DNA from: Bugula neritina
Lineage: Eukaryota; Bryozoa; Gymnolaemata; Cheilostomatida; Bugulidae
NCBI GenBank assembly: GCA_964035545.1
Contig: OZ037772.1
Coordinates: forward strand, 895,001-959,000
Direction of reading: 5' to 3'
Length of the DNA stretch: 64,000 nt
Position numbers and translations under genes: made by a program. This document shows positions 1-10,989 of this stretch, piece by piece. Position 1 is the first letter of the stretch; every line of letters begins with the position of its first letter. The notes below the pieces were generated by a model. The model did not search any database. It was not told where the DNA came from and was given only the letters and a program-made list of their open reading frames with translations.

Positions 1-2952
1 TGAAGAACACATTTAACCAGCACACACTAGGCTAACTACAATCAGCTAGTCTCATGGTTCTCTCTCATACTATAGAGAGCTAAGTCTATCTAACTGGTGG
101 CCAGCTATAAAGTTCTGAGTATTCATATAGTGTGCCCATGAATTGTTAACAGGGTGGACTCAACTTCTTTAACCCCTTCGTCTCAAACTCTCTGTATAAT
201 ACTTATACTATGGGGCGCAGTAGCTATGTATTTTTGTAAATTGAGAAAAAGTATTTAAATATACTCCAGTTGCAGTTTTATAATAGATTAGGAGACAACT
301 AGCTAATGTTTAAATGAAAACATTTAATGGCTTACACCAAGCTTGAAAATAATTAGATATGAGCCCACCCCTTGTGCTAGTCACATAGTCATATTCACAG
401 CTTAAGTGAGCTGAAGCACACATCACAGTGGCTGATCATCACCACACACATTCTCACACTGTTTTCATAAACTGCAGAGTCGTAAATATGCTCTCCTTCA
501 CATTGGTACTTGAACTCGTACTGAAAGTGTTGCTCATAACTGTTCATATTGACACTGACATTATGAAGTTAGTAGTGATATTTCATTTTCAATAGTAGGG
601 CTTTTAGATGGTATTGATCCATCCACAATGAGAAATACTTGCAAATGTTGATAAATTATTGTATGATTGAATTGGTGAGTTATAATGTGTATCATTCAAA
701 TGTGAATACTGAACATGATCTGGTCACCTTGATTACCTCATATTGATTCATCGCAATTGTCAGTATAATTGTGCCATAGAGAATTCTATTAAGTTTGAGA
801 ATTGACATTCAGTTTCACATTGCTCATTCAGTGATCCATGCTTAGTGTCACATTGGCCTTTAGGCTTAAAGCAACAAAACCTAACAGTAACACTATCTAT
901 AAGTATATTTATATTATTATCAAGTATTAGCATTATGACATAAAATTAAACTTAAAGCCTGTCAGTTATAGTGTCTATGAAATTAAATCCAAAAATAAAA
1001 AAAAACAAAAATAACAACTTTTATTCACGCTTCAACTTTCAAAACGAAGACTAAGTTCAACTCAACGAGGTAAGAGATGATCGTTTAATCAGTTAATCAC
1101 AATGCCTAGTATGTTATCACATTCACGCAAGCTTTCACTGTGAATCACAATGATTATGAGTATGATTTAATGAGTATCAGTATGGCAATCCCAACGACAA
1201 TAAGTATAACTGTGAGTGTGAGTGACTGACTGAGTGTGACTGATAAGAGCCAGGCCAATGCCAGGGGCAATCGCAATCACAATCGGTATGACTGAATCAC
1301 TATCAGTATAAGTATTACAATCACAAAGTCAAATGACAATGCCAATAGCACTATCAATATCATATTGAATTGAATTTTGAATGCGAATATCAAATAGCAC
1401 CCTCTTACTATTAGTTATTAGTATTAGTATTAGTATTACTTACAACTTGCTTATGCAAGAGAATTAAATCTTTAAAGCGTAGCATCCTTTTCAAGCAAAA
1501 TAAGGATAATAAGTTTCGTCAAATTGAGTTAAAAACTACAACTTATAAGTCACATGTATTAAGCAACTCATGCTCAGTCATCACTAATCCTAGTGGGTAC
1601 GGCAAGCATAATTTATTTTACCATGCTACAAGATTATGTAGACGGTGCGCTTACGCCTCTCATTCTACTTAAGCAATATCCAATTGTATGGTTTTTATGA
1701 CTTTAAAATCCGTTTTTGAGAAGCAAGGCTAGATAGAAATTAATGATCAATATTGACTCGCTAAGAGTACTCATGTAAACCCGCAAACTACAACTTTTAA
1801 CCCGACCGCAAAGCTGGAAGTACGATAAGCGTCGCCGTATTGATTTCAGGCGAATTTTATTTGATTTCTTTCAAACTGCTGAGAAGTAATATTTGCTTCC
1901 ATTTTATGTCTGTATCAGCCATCAGGGCTATCGCGATACAATTATAAATGTTCTTAATTCAATCAATATTATGAAAAAATTAATGTAGGAAATTCAATTT
2001 TGACTATATAGAATAATCTCAATCTGAATAAGTATTATTTATTTATTGTAACACTTGCACTTCGTCTTACTCTTACTCTTACAGTTACTCTTAATCAAAT
2101 AACATACTCATAGTCAATCTCCAACTCAATCTCATACTGAGTCTGATACTCATAGTCATAGTGATAGTCTTTGCCAGATTATTGCTAGATAATTTAGGCT
2201 AGTACTAGTACTACTACTAGTAGTAGTACTACTAGTACTAATAATCACAGTACTAATAGTAATAGTATTAGAGTAATACTAATACTAATAGTAATACTAC
2301 CACTAGTAGTAGCAGTAGTGCTGGTAGTAGTAGGCTACATGATGATGATCATTATGATTATGAAGATGGTTATTACTATAACTATTACGGTATGAGTATA
2401 ACTATAACTGTATTAGTATTTGATTTTATTTTGCATTGCTAATTGAAGACCATGCGTTAAAATTAACTGTTTCTCTCTTTTCTCTACATTTCAAGTTGCA
2501 CACTAATAGACATATATGCTTTCAAATTTTTTGGTCTATCTTTAAGTTGTGAAACTTGACCAGTATGACTACAACTAACTGTAACTAGAATAAAATATTG
2601 GATGATAGAGAAGTTCCATACAGTTACACCTCCTTTGACTTGTGCTACCGTCGGTAGTGCTAAAAGAGTGGAGCCAAAGAAAAGCATAATCACAGAATTC
2701 ACAGCCTGCTGGTTTGAGATTTTTGTGGTCTAGAGATTGTACTGGGTTACAGAGATCTTTTTCCGTCTGTGAATTTTTGATCCCTGCGGTTGTTTCTGAC
2801 TGTGGGTAGTTGGAGGTGTTGAGGGAGTGGGCTCACTGAGTATGTTATATTATTGTAATCATATTAACCAACTTGACAGTTTACTAATTCATTGTCTAAC
2901 TCTGTCTGCCTTAGTCTAGTAACACTATTTATTTATTTATTTACTTAATAAT
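1..2952. repeat. 2.95-kb interspersed repeat, copy A
   Basis: This block is repeated in direct orientation at 57054-60053 with only scattered substitutions and small indels. Base 1 aligns to base 57054, so the true left edge lies outside the window and cannot be placed. The right edge is a TTTA-rich run near 2940-2952, where this copy passes into the 26-bp minisatellite. Inside are quasi-simple tracts (ACTAGT/TACTAC tract around 2200-2340, TCAC/AGTA-rich stretches at 1140-1440) and a short minus-strand open frame at 2630-2687 that looks like a signal-peptide exon. No transposase or reverse-transcriptase motif is visible. It could be a segmental duplication or a non-autonomous element. Confidence 0.9.
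2630..2687 (-). CDS. candidate first exon coding a signal peptide (copy A)
   Basis: Minus strand: ATG at 2687 opens a 19-codon frame reading MLFFGSTLLALPTVAQVKG, then a GT donor (AGGAG|GTGTAA) at 2629. The peptide is a short hydrophobic stretch ending in a plausible V-A-Q signal-peptidase site, but the n-region lacks a basic residue. The copy at 59726-59783 keeps the same peptide, and the two copies differ at only two bases in this stretch, both synonymous. No downstream exon could be joined in this window. It may equally be a chance open frame in a repeat. Confidence 0.3.
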
Positions 2953-4915
2953 TTAATTAAATTACTAGTTTATATTACCAAGGTATATTACTAGTTTATG
3001 TTACCAAGTTATATTACTATTTTATGTTACCAAGTTAAATTACTAGTTTATATCACCAAGTTATATTACTAGTTTATGTTACCAAGTTAAATTACTAGTT
3101 TATATTACCAAGGTATATTACCAGTTTATGTTACCAAGTTATATTACTAGTTTATATTACCAAGTTATATTACTAGTTTATGTTACCAAGTTAAATTACT
3201 AGTTTATATTACCAAGTTATATTACTAGTTTATATTACCAAGTTATATTACTAATTTATGTTACCAAGTTTACTAGTTAATGCTACCAAGTTATATTACT
3301 AGTTTTTGTTACCAAGTTATATTACTAGTTTTTGTTACCAAGCTATATTACTAGTTTATGTTACCAATTTATATTACTAGTTTATATTACCAAGTTATAT
3401 TACTAGTTTATATCACCAAGTTATATTACTAGTTTATGTTACCAAGTTATATTACTAGTTTATATTACCAAGTTATATTACCAGTTTATGTTACCAAGTT
3501 ATATCACTATTTTATGTTACCAGGTTAAATTACTAGTTTATATCACCAAGTTATATTACTAGTTTATGTTACCAAGTTAAATTACTAGTTTATATTACCA
3601 AGGTATATTACCAGTTTATGTTACCAAGTTATATTACTAGTTTATATTACCAAGTTATATTACTAGTTTATGTTACCAAGTTAAATTACTAGTTTATATT
3701 ACCAAGTTATATTACTAGTTTATATTACCAAGTTATATTACTAATTTATGTTACCAAGTTTACTAGTTAATGCTACCAAGTTATATTACTAGTTTTTGTT
3801 ACCAAGTTATATTACTAGTTTTTGTTACCAAGCTATATTACTAGTTTATGTTACCAATTTATATTACTAGTTTATATTACCAAGTTATATTACTAGTTTA
3901 TATCACCAAGTTATATTACTAGTTTATGTTACCAAGTTATATTACTAGTTTATATTACCAAGTTATATTACTAGTTTATATCACCAAGTTATATTACTAG
4001 TTTATATTACCAAGTTATATTACTAGTTTATATTACCAAGTTATATTACTAGTTTATATCACCAAGTTAAATTACTAGTTTATATTACCAAGTTATTTTA
4101 CGAGTTTATATTACCAAGTTATATTACTAGTTTATATTACCAAGTTATATTACTAGTTTATATCACCAAGTTAAATTACTAGTTTATATTACCAAGTTAT
4201 ATTACTAGTTTATATCACCAAGTTAAATTACTAGTTTATATTACCAAGTTATTTTACTAGTTTATATTACCAAGTTATATTACTAGTTTATATTACCAAG
4301 TTATATTACTAGTTTATATCACCAAGTTAAATTACTAGTTTATATTACCAAGTTATATAACTAGTTTATATTACCAAGTTATATTGTTAGTTTATGTTAC
4401 CTAGTTATATTACTAGTTTATATTACCAAGTTATATTACTAGTTTATATTACCAAGTTATGTTACTAGTTTATATCACCAAGTTATATTACTAGTTTATA
4501 TTACCAAGTTATATTACTAGTTTATATTACCAAGTTATGTTACTAGTTTATATCACCAAGTTATATTACTAGTTTATATCACCAAGTTATATTACTAGTT
4601 TATGTTACCAAGTTATATTACTAGTTTATATTACCAAGTTATATTACTAGTTTATATCACCAAGTTATATTACTAGTTTATGTTACCAAGTTATATTACT
4701 AGTTTATGTTACCAAGTTATATTACTAGTTTATATCACCAAGTTATATTACTAGTTTATGTTACCAAGTTATATTACTAGTTTATATTACCAAGTTATAT
4801 TACTAGTTTATATTACCAAGTTATGTTACTAGTTTATATCACCAATTTATATTACTAGTTTATATTACCAAGTTATATTACTAGTTTATGTTACCAAGTT
4901 ATATTACTAGTTTAT
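2953..4915. repeat. 26-bp minisatellite (about 75 copies)
   Basis: Tandem units of 26 bp with consensus near ACCAAGTTATATTACTAGTT plus TATGTT. Variants (TATATT, TATATC, AAATTA, ACCAGT) recur in blocks. A larger block repeats with a period of about 490 bp: the unusual short unit TTTACTAGTTAATGC occurs at 3269 and again at 3759. The array starts exactly where the 2.95-kb repeat ends and lies just upstream of the first collagen exon. Confidence 0.95.
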
Positions 4916-5016
4916 ACTGCTAGTATTCAACAACTAACCTCCTGCACATCTCAACTCTGACGCAACTACACTGACTAAACATCCGTATAGTTTATAGTTT
5001 TTGTTGAATTCTTCAG

Positions 5017-5950
5017 ACCCTGAGAACTGTGCGTGTGGCTTCACCTGCGAGTGTGGTGCCTGTGTTGGGGTATGTGACCTTGACAGAGACTGTGGGAAGC
5101 TGCAGATCTGTTTGGAGAAAAGATGTTATCAGCAGGCCTCACCAGATGACAGAACTGTTGTCTAGGATCTTTATCACTCAGAACTAGTAGAATGTTCTTC
5201 AGGTATGAATGCGAAATCTTTGTTCTAAACTCTATTAGAGTTTATAAGTGTTGCTTTCTGTTGTACTTATATCTGTGCTGGCCAGGATTTTTGAATGATT
5301 TTTGTTATGTATTTACATAACAGAGTGTAAAATTAAAGCTGAATTTGCTTTATTTTCTATATATTTTGTTTGCGATTTTTCAGTAGAAACGAGGCATCAC
5401 ACTTGGTGTGATTATCAGCATTTTTTGCAGGTGCTTCTATTCGTGTACTGACAACACAGCCTGTCCTAGTGATGGACAAATCTGTCACCATGGTGTCTGT
5501 AAAGAGGGCTGTCAGGTGAGTAGTCGCTATGACCTACACTGCGAGTTATTGTAACTTTCATACTATGAGTTGTGACTACCTACTATAATTTATACTGCGA
5601 GTCCAAGTAGCTGCTGTAACTTATGCTGTGAGTCATGACTAACTGAAATCACTTATACTGTGAGTCATGACTAACTGATATCACTTATACTGTGAGTCAA
5701 TTATCAAAAATAGCAACGAAGTAGAGATATGTTGTGTATGTGAGATATGTGAGGTTATTTAGTGACTAGTTCGCTATTTATAGAGTTTTGTTTCTATTAA
5801 TAGACTGTACTGAAGATGAACAATGTGGATCTGAGTTTACTGAATGCATATCCAACATATGCTATCAGCTTTATCCTCTCAACAATCCAGATCTTTCTGA
5901 TGCTGAGCAGGACAGACTCTTTGATGATCGGCTGAATCTACGGAATGATG
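5017..5950 (+). pseudogene. collagen N-propeptide exons (Cys-rich)
   Basis: Three exons, 5017-5202, 5431-5516 and 5804-5950, each with AG before and GT after. They code closely spaced cysteines (for example CACGFTCECGACVGVCDLD, then CPSDGQICHHGVC, then CTEDEQCGSEFTECISNIC), resembling EB/WAP-like or VWC-like disulfide modules seen in invertebrate collagen N-propeptides. The last exon ends with an acidic, non-Cys stretch (LSDAEQDRLFDDRLNLRNDG). TAG at 5163 interrupts the first exon. The exact domain family is uncertain. Confidence 0.65.
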
Positions 5951-5954
5951 GTAA

Positions 5955-7335
5955 GTTACTCTGTTAGTACAGTTACTCTGTTAGTACAGTTACTCTGTTA
6001 GTATAGTTACTCTGTTAGTACAGTTACTCTGTTAGTACAGTTACTCTGTTAGTACAGTTACTCTGCTAGTACACTTACTCTGTTAGTATAGTTACTCTGC
6101 TAGTACAGTTACTCTGCTAGTATAGTTACTCTGTTAGTACAGTTACTGTGTTAGTACGGTTACTCTGTTAGTATAGTTACTCTGTTAGTACGGTTACTCT
6201 GTTAGTATAGTTACTCTGTTAGTATAGTTTCTCTGTTAGTACAGTTACTCTGCTAGTACAGTTACTCTGTTAGTATAGTTACTCTGTTAGTATAGTTACT
6301 CTGTTAGTACAATTACTCTGTTAGTATAGTTACTCTGTTAGTATAGTTACTCTGTTAGTATAGTTACTCTGTTAGTATAGTTACTCTGTTAGTACAATTA
6401 CTCTGTTAGTATAGTTACTCTGTTAGTATAGTTACTCTGTTAGTACAGTTACTCTGTTAGTACAGTTACTCTGTTAGTACAGTTACTCTGCTAGTACACT
6501 TACTCTGTTAGTATAGTTATTCTGCTAGTACAGTTACTCTGTTAGTATAGTTACTCTGTTAGTATAGTTACTCTGTTAGTACAATTACTCTGTTAGTATA
6601 GTTACTCTGTTAGTATAGTTACTCTGTTAGTATAGTTACTCTGTTAGTATAGTTACTCTGTTAGTACAATTACTCTGTTAGTATAGTTACTCTGTTAGTA
6701 TAGTTACTCTGTTAGTACAGTTACTCTGTTAGTACAGTTACTCTGTTAGTACAGTTACTCTGCTAGTACACTTACTCTGTTAGTATAGTTATTCTGCTAG
6801 TACAGTTACTCTGTTAGTATAGTTACTCTGTTAGTATGGTTACTCTGTTAGTATAGTTACTCTGTTAGTATAGTTACTCTGTTAGTACGGTTACTCTGTT
6901 AGTATAGTTACTCTGTTAGTATAGTTACTCTGTTAGTACAGTTACTCTGCTAGTACAGTTACTCTGTTAGTATAGTTACTCTGTTAGTATAGTTACTCTG
7001 TTAGTACAATTACTCTGTTAGTATAGTTACTCTGTTAGTATAGTTACTCTGTTAGTACAGTTACTCTGTTAGTATAGTTACTCTGTTAGTACAATTACTC
7101 TGTTAGTATAGTTACTCTGTGAGTATAGTTACTCTGTTAGTATAGTTACTCTGTTAGTATAGTTACTCTGTTAGTATAGTTACTCTGTTAGTATAGTTAC
7201 TCTGTTAGTACAGTTACTCTGTTAGTACAGTTACTCTGTTAGTACGGTTACACTGTTAGTATGGTTACTCTGTTAGTACAGTTACTCTGTTAGTATAGTT
7301 ACTCTGTTAGTACAGTTACTCTGTTAGTATAGTTA
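5955..7335. repeat. 17-bp minisatellite inside collagen intron (about 81 copies)
   Basis: Tandem GTTACTCTGTTAGTACA (17 bp), varying mainly at TACA/TATA and GTTAG/GCTAG. The array begins four bases after the splice donor at 5951 (GTAAGTTACTCTG), so the donor grades into the first unit. The rare motif CTAGTACACT recurs at 6066, 6491 and 6763, spacings of 425 and 272 bp, both multiples of 17, which indicates block duplications. Confidence 0.96.
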
Positions 7336-7375
7336 CAGTAACAGTACCATTACCATATATAAGCAGAATGACAGA

Positions 7376-7399
7376 TGAACTGACTGACTGACTGACAAA

Positions 7400-7460
<61 letters not shown>

Positions 7461-7500
7461 TGACTGACTGACTGACTGACTGGACAGACAGATAAACAGA
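7376..7500. repeat. tetranucleotide repeat (TGAC/TGGC)n
   Basis: Consecutive CTGA units switch to about fourteen CTGG/GCTGG units and back to CTGA. It lies in the same collagen intron as the 17-bp array, shortly before the acceptor at 7598. Confidence 0.95.
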
Positions 7501-7598
7501 TAGGTAAATATCGATCAGATATTTAGTGAAGCTACCAACTGAGACCCAGACTGTGTTTTGATACTGGTATATGATATCTTTCTACAATGTGTTTACAG

Positions 7599-7742
7599 TT
7601 TACTGTACAAAGTATTGTTCCATCAGATGGACTCACTCTACTCATGTGTAAGACTCATCAAGAATGTCTACCCAATCAGATCTGTGTTAACGAGGTGTGC
7701 ACACTGACGTGTAAAAGTGACTCTGAGTGTGCATCCAACCAG
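7599..7742 (+). pseudogene. collagen N-propeptide exon 4 (Cys-rich)
   Basis: Flanked by TTTACAG and GTTAGA. The frame codes CKTHQECLPNQICVNEVC followed by CKSDSECASNQ, two more copies of the Cys-x-x-D/H-x-E-C module seen in the preceding exons. The first ~25 bases read better in another frame (YCTKYC), so a small indel near 7615 is likely. Confidence 0.6.
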
Positions 7743-8125
7743 GTTAGATACTGCATACATGTCTCTATCCTAGCAGGTATTTCACAAACTATTCTGAAAC
7801 CCATACTTTTATTGTTCATTGTCTATGTATTCTCCACCATGTTTTTACTAGAAGTAAACTTTATTTTAGTAATGAGTTTAAAATAAATTATTGTTTCGCA
7901 TTGTACAGTTTATTATTGCCTGAATCTTGTAATAAGAATATTGACAATATTAGAGCAGCAACGTGATTGGCTTAACAATACCAGAGCAGGGATTTGATTG
8001 GCTTAGCAATATCAGTGCAGCGATGTGATTAGCTTTACAATATCAGAGCAGGGATGCTATTGGCTACTCTGTTCTGTTCTGCAGGGCCATGCCTACTTGT
8101 ATTATGTGTTAATCTTGTTTTGCAG

Positions 8126-10409
8126 TGAACAGAAAGGGATAATGGGTCCCAAAAGACATCCGGGATCTTACAGAACTGATGGTGAAGAAGGGTTCACCCG
8201 ATGTTGATGGCCTGCCTGGTATATCCGGCAATCCTGGAGATGCAGGAGAAAGGAGACCACCTTGTTTTGCAGGAGATACCGGAGTTCTTGGAGAACCAGG
8301 TGATGTTTATGCTCAATTGAGTTCAATCTGTCAAGTTAAGTTGGGATCTTTTTCGTTTTCATTATTTTATGTTTGTTACGTGGAAAAGGGGAAAACTCTG
8401 TCTCGGAGCATTTTTGTTTTTTCAGAGAGCTTTGGATTATTTGATTATGGTCTACACAGGGGTATAGACAAACTAAACTAGACAGGGGTGTAGACAGACT
8501 AAACTACACAGGGCTGTAGACAGACTAAATTACACAGGGGTGTAGACAGACTAAACCTACTACGAACGTATAACTACCCTGTGTCATGCTGTCATGACGT
8601 CTGTATTCTCTCCTATAATTTGACTTTTATTTAGCAAGCAGATTTCTAGTAGGCTATTCTATAGTGACCAGTCACACTGTTTATTGTAGCAACATAGAAA
8701 TCAAGTTGAAAACTAGTTGCACCTGTTGTGATGCTATCAATGGGTGCTTACAGGTAGAGACGGAGTACCTGGACCTGTTGAGATCGGATATCAGGGTAAA
8801 CAAGGAGATCAAGGTCCTGCAGGTAAAAATGAGGAGTTACTCACCCTTGCTTGTGTATTTCTGTTCTTTTTAGGTATTCTATAATATGCTGGGGTTTCCC
8901 TCACAGCTAGTCTGCACTAAGGCAGGGAGTAAGCTAAGTAATCATATTGAATTCCAGCAGTGCTTGTTACTTCAACTGACAGGATTACTGTGTATGATAG
9001 TTGCTCTGACTGGTTTTCATGGATTATTTTTACCATACTGTTTACCACATGATGCATTGTCTGAGTAAAAACAAGAAAACAAAGAAATATACCAGAAATG
9101 TTGAGAAATGTGGTGTTCCAGATTTATTAAATGACCACTTGTAATGCATACTAATGCTGCTTGGTTCATAGGACCTGTCGAACAAGCTGGAGAACCCGGT
9201 CTGTATGGCAGAAATGGAAAGACAGGAGAAACTGCACGAACTGGTATGCCTAGTCCAACCGCCTTAAGGGGGGTCACTGGAGAACCCGGATCTGATGGAA
9301 GGTATTTTTTGTGTTTCACTTCGCCTTATTCAGCTTCTTGGAACTTTTTATTTGATTTAGTTTTTATAATTTGTTGTCAATTTTTTCAGAGACGGTTTAC
9401 CTGGAGTACTGGGTGCTGATGGTAGACCTGGGGAGCAGGGTGATCAAGGACCTTCTGGCTCCATGGGTCCAGTGGGAATCCCCGGTAACCAGGGACCTGA
9501 AGGTGCTCAAGGAGACAAGGGTGATAAGGCAAGAACATTCTTTATTCAGTTTTCTATTTATTTCAGGTCTCTGGTTTTCCACTAGTCAATCCTGTAGTTG
9601 TTTATTTGTTTTAGTTTATTTATGTTAATACTAGAGTTGCTTCAGTGACACCACATCATGTAATATATTACATAACAGTGCAGTATAATACACCATAATA
9701 TAATATGTTATACAATACAATATTGTTACAGAAAATATTATTCAATAATATCTCACAGCTAAGGTGTGTCTCCTAAATATATTCATTACTATAGGGGCCA
9801 GCTGGGCCACAGGGTGTTTTTGGACCAACTGGATTGTCTGGACCAGCGAGTCCACGTGGGCCAACTGGTCCTCAGGAACCCCAGGGAGCTAAGGGAGTTG
9901 CTTGCGAAATGGACCTAAAGGTATGAATTAACTTGAACCAATCGTTGTCCTTAGTTATTGGCCATCAACAGAATCATGGCTCTAAGAGTTATCCTTCTTG
10001 GTAAGAAGGTAAGGCAATTCCTAACTCATGATAATATGAATATAATCTGCTGTTGTAAGACCCACTGGTTTCCAGGGACCTCAGGGATTCCTCGGAGCTC
10101 CCGGTGTTGATGGTTAAAGGGGAGATGTTGGATCAGTTGGCATTGCTGAACCACCTGGGCTACTGGGTGCAGACGGCAAACAAGGAATAACTGGTTCTCC
10201 TGGTGCTATAGGTGCTATGGGACCACCTGTACCTGATGGTGCTAAGGTAAACACTTACACTGCTAACAGGTTATTGTTATTCATCTTGTTAGTTTAGTGA
10301 TAATAAACCAATAGTCTGTATTTCTAGGGTGAACAAGGGAGAGATGGGGAAATGGGTAGTCCTGGCAGACCTGGACTTCCTGGACCACCTGGTGAAGCCC
10401 CAGTATTTG
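8126..10409 (+). pseudogene. collagen triple-helix exons
   Basis: Seven exons carry Gly-X-Y triplets: 8126-8299, 8754-8822, 9172-9301, 9390-9528, 9795-9920, 10076-10246 and 10328-10409. Intron phases are mutually compatible (for example ...GCA G|GA CCT). Best-preserved is 9390-9528 ([20 protein letters not shown] and onward). Helix-breaking replacements of Gly include Glu at 8780, Glu near 9181, Glu in GPTGPQEPQG of the 9795 exon, Glu in GIAEPPG and Val in GPPVPDG of the 10076 exon. A TAA sits at 10115-10117 and a frame change near 8190-8200. Exon 9390-9528 is followed by GC rather than GT (AAG|GCAAGA). Confidence 0.8.
8455..8560. repeat. three-copy ~34-bp tandem repeat
   Basis: Three imperfect copies of ACACAGGGGTGTAGACAGAC plus TAAACT within a collagen intron. 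Confidence 0.8.
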
Positions 10410-10552
10410 GTTAGTTATTAGCAAAACCAAGTTATTGTCCATTACTTGTATCTTTTTCATTCTCTTTCAACTGTGTATTGGTAATATTTTGGGAATTTCA
10501 TCCATAGCTTGTGATTGAAGCTTTTATTTTTTTCTACCATGGGTTATGTTAG

Positions 10553-10651
10553 GTGCGCCCCCTATGATGATGAGTGCAATGATGTCCAACAGTAAAGGTG
10601 TACAAGCTGATGATGCAGGCGCCAACAATGAGCTCTATAATTTGTACCTCA
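10553..10651 (+). pseudogene. collagen exon at helix / C-propeptide junction
   Basis: Exon bounded by TTATGTTAG and GTGAGT. Reads GAPPMMMSAMMSNSKGVQAD and continues to ELYNLYLS. It is Met- and Ser-rich and non-helical, as expected for the linker between triple helix and C-propeptide. The phase is compatible with the exon before it. Confidence 0.55.
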
Positions 10652-10989
10652 GTGAGTAATGGTCATGATGTGCTTTGATGTTGCCCGATTTGTAGTGGAA
10701 AGGCCTTTTTGAATGCTGTTTTGGAACTCAAATGACAGACTCGTTTCAAATTGTTTATGTTTTTGCAGACAAACATTTTTATAATTAACTGCTAGAAACT
10801 ATTGTAATAAAAATATAGACAGCTGTTATAATGTGTTTCTCCTCCTAGCATTGATGATTGACATTCTTGTTTGATGAGTCACCTATTTAGTTCGTTTCTC
10901 CAGTTAAATGTTGCTACATTCTGACATATTATATAATGTTGATTTTATTGCTGTTAGCTTACATCACTACTTCCACCTTATTTCTCTAG

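Noticed and set aside
2200-2340. ACTAGT/TACTAC tract as a structured RNA
   Set aside because: Self-complementary because of simple-sequence composition; the second copy differs in length without compensating changes.
2953-7335. Possible CRISPR-like arrays
   Set aside because: Units are contiguous 26-bp and 17-bp repeats without unique spacers, in an animal genome.
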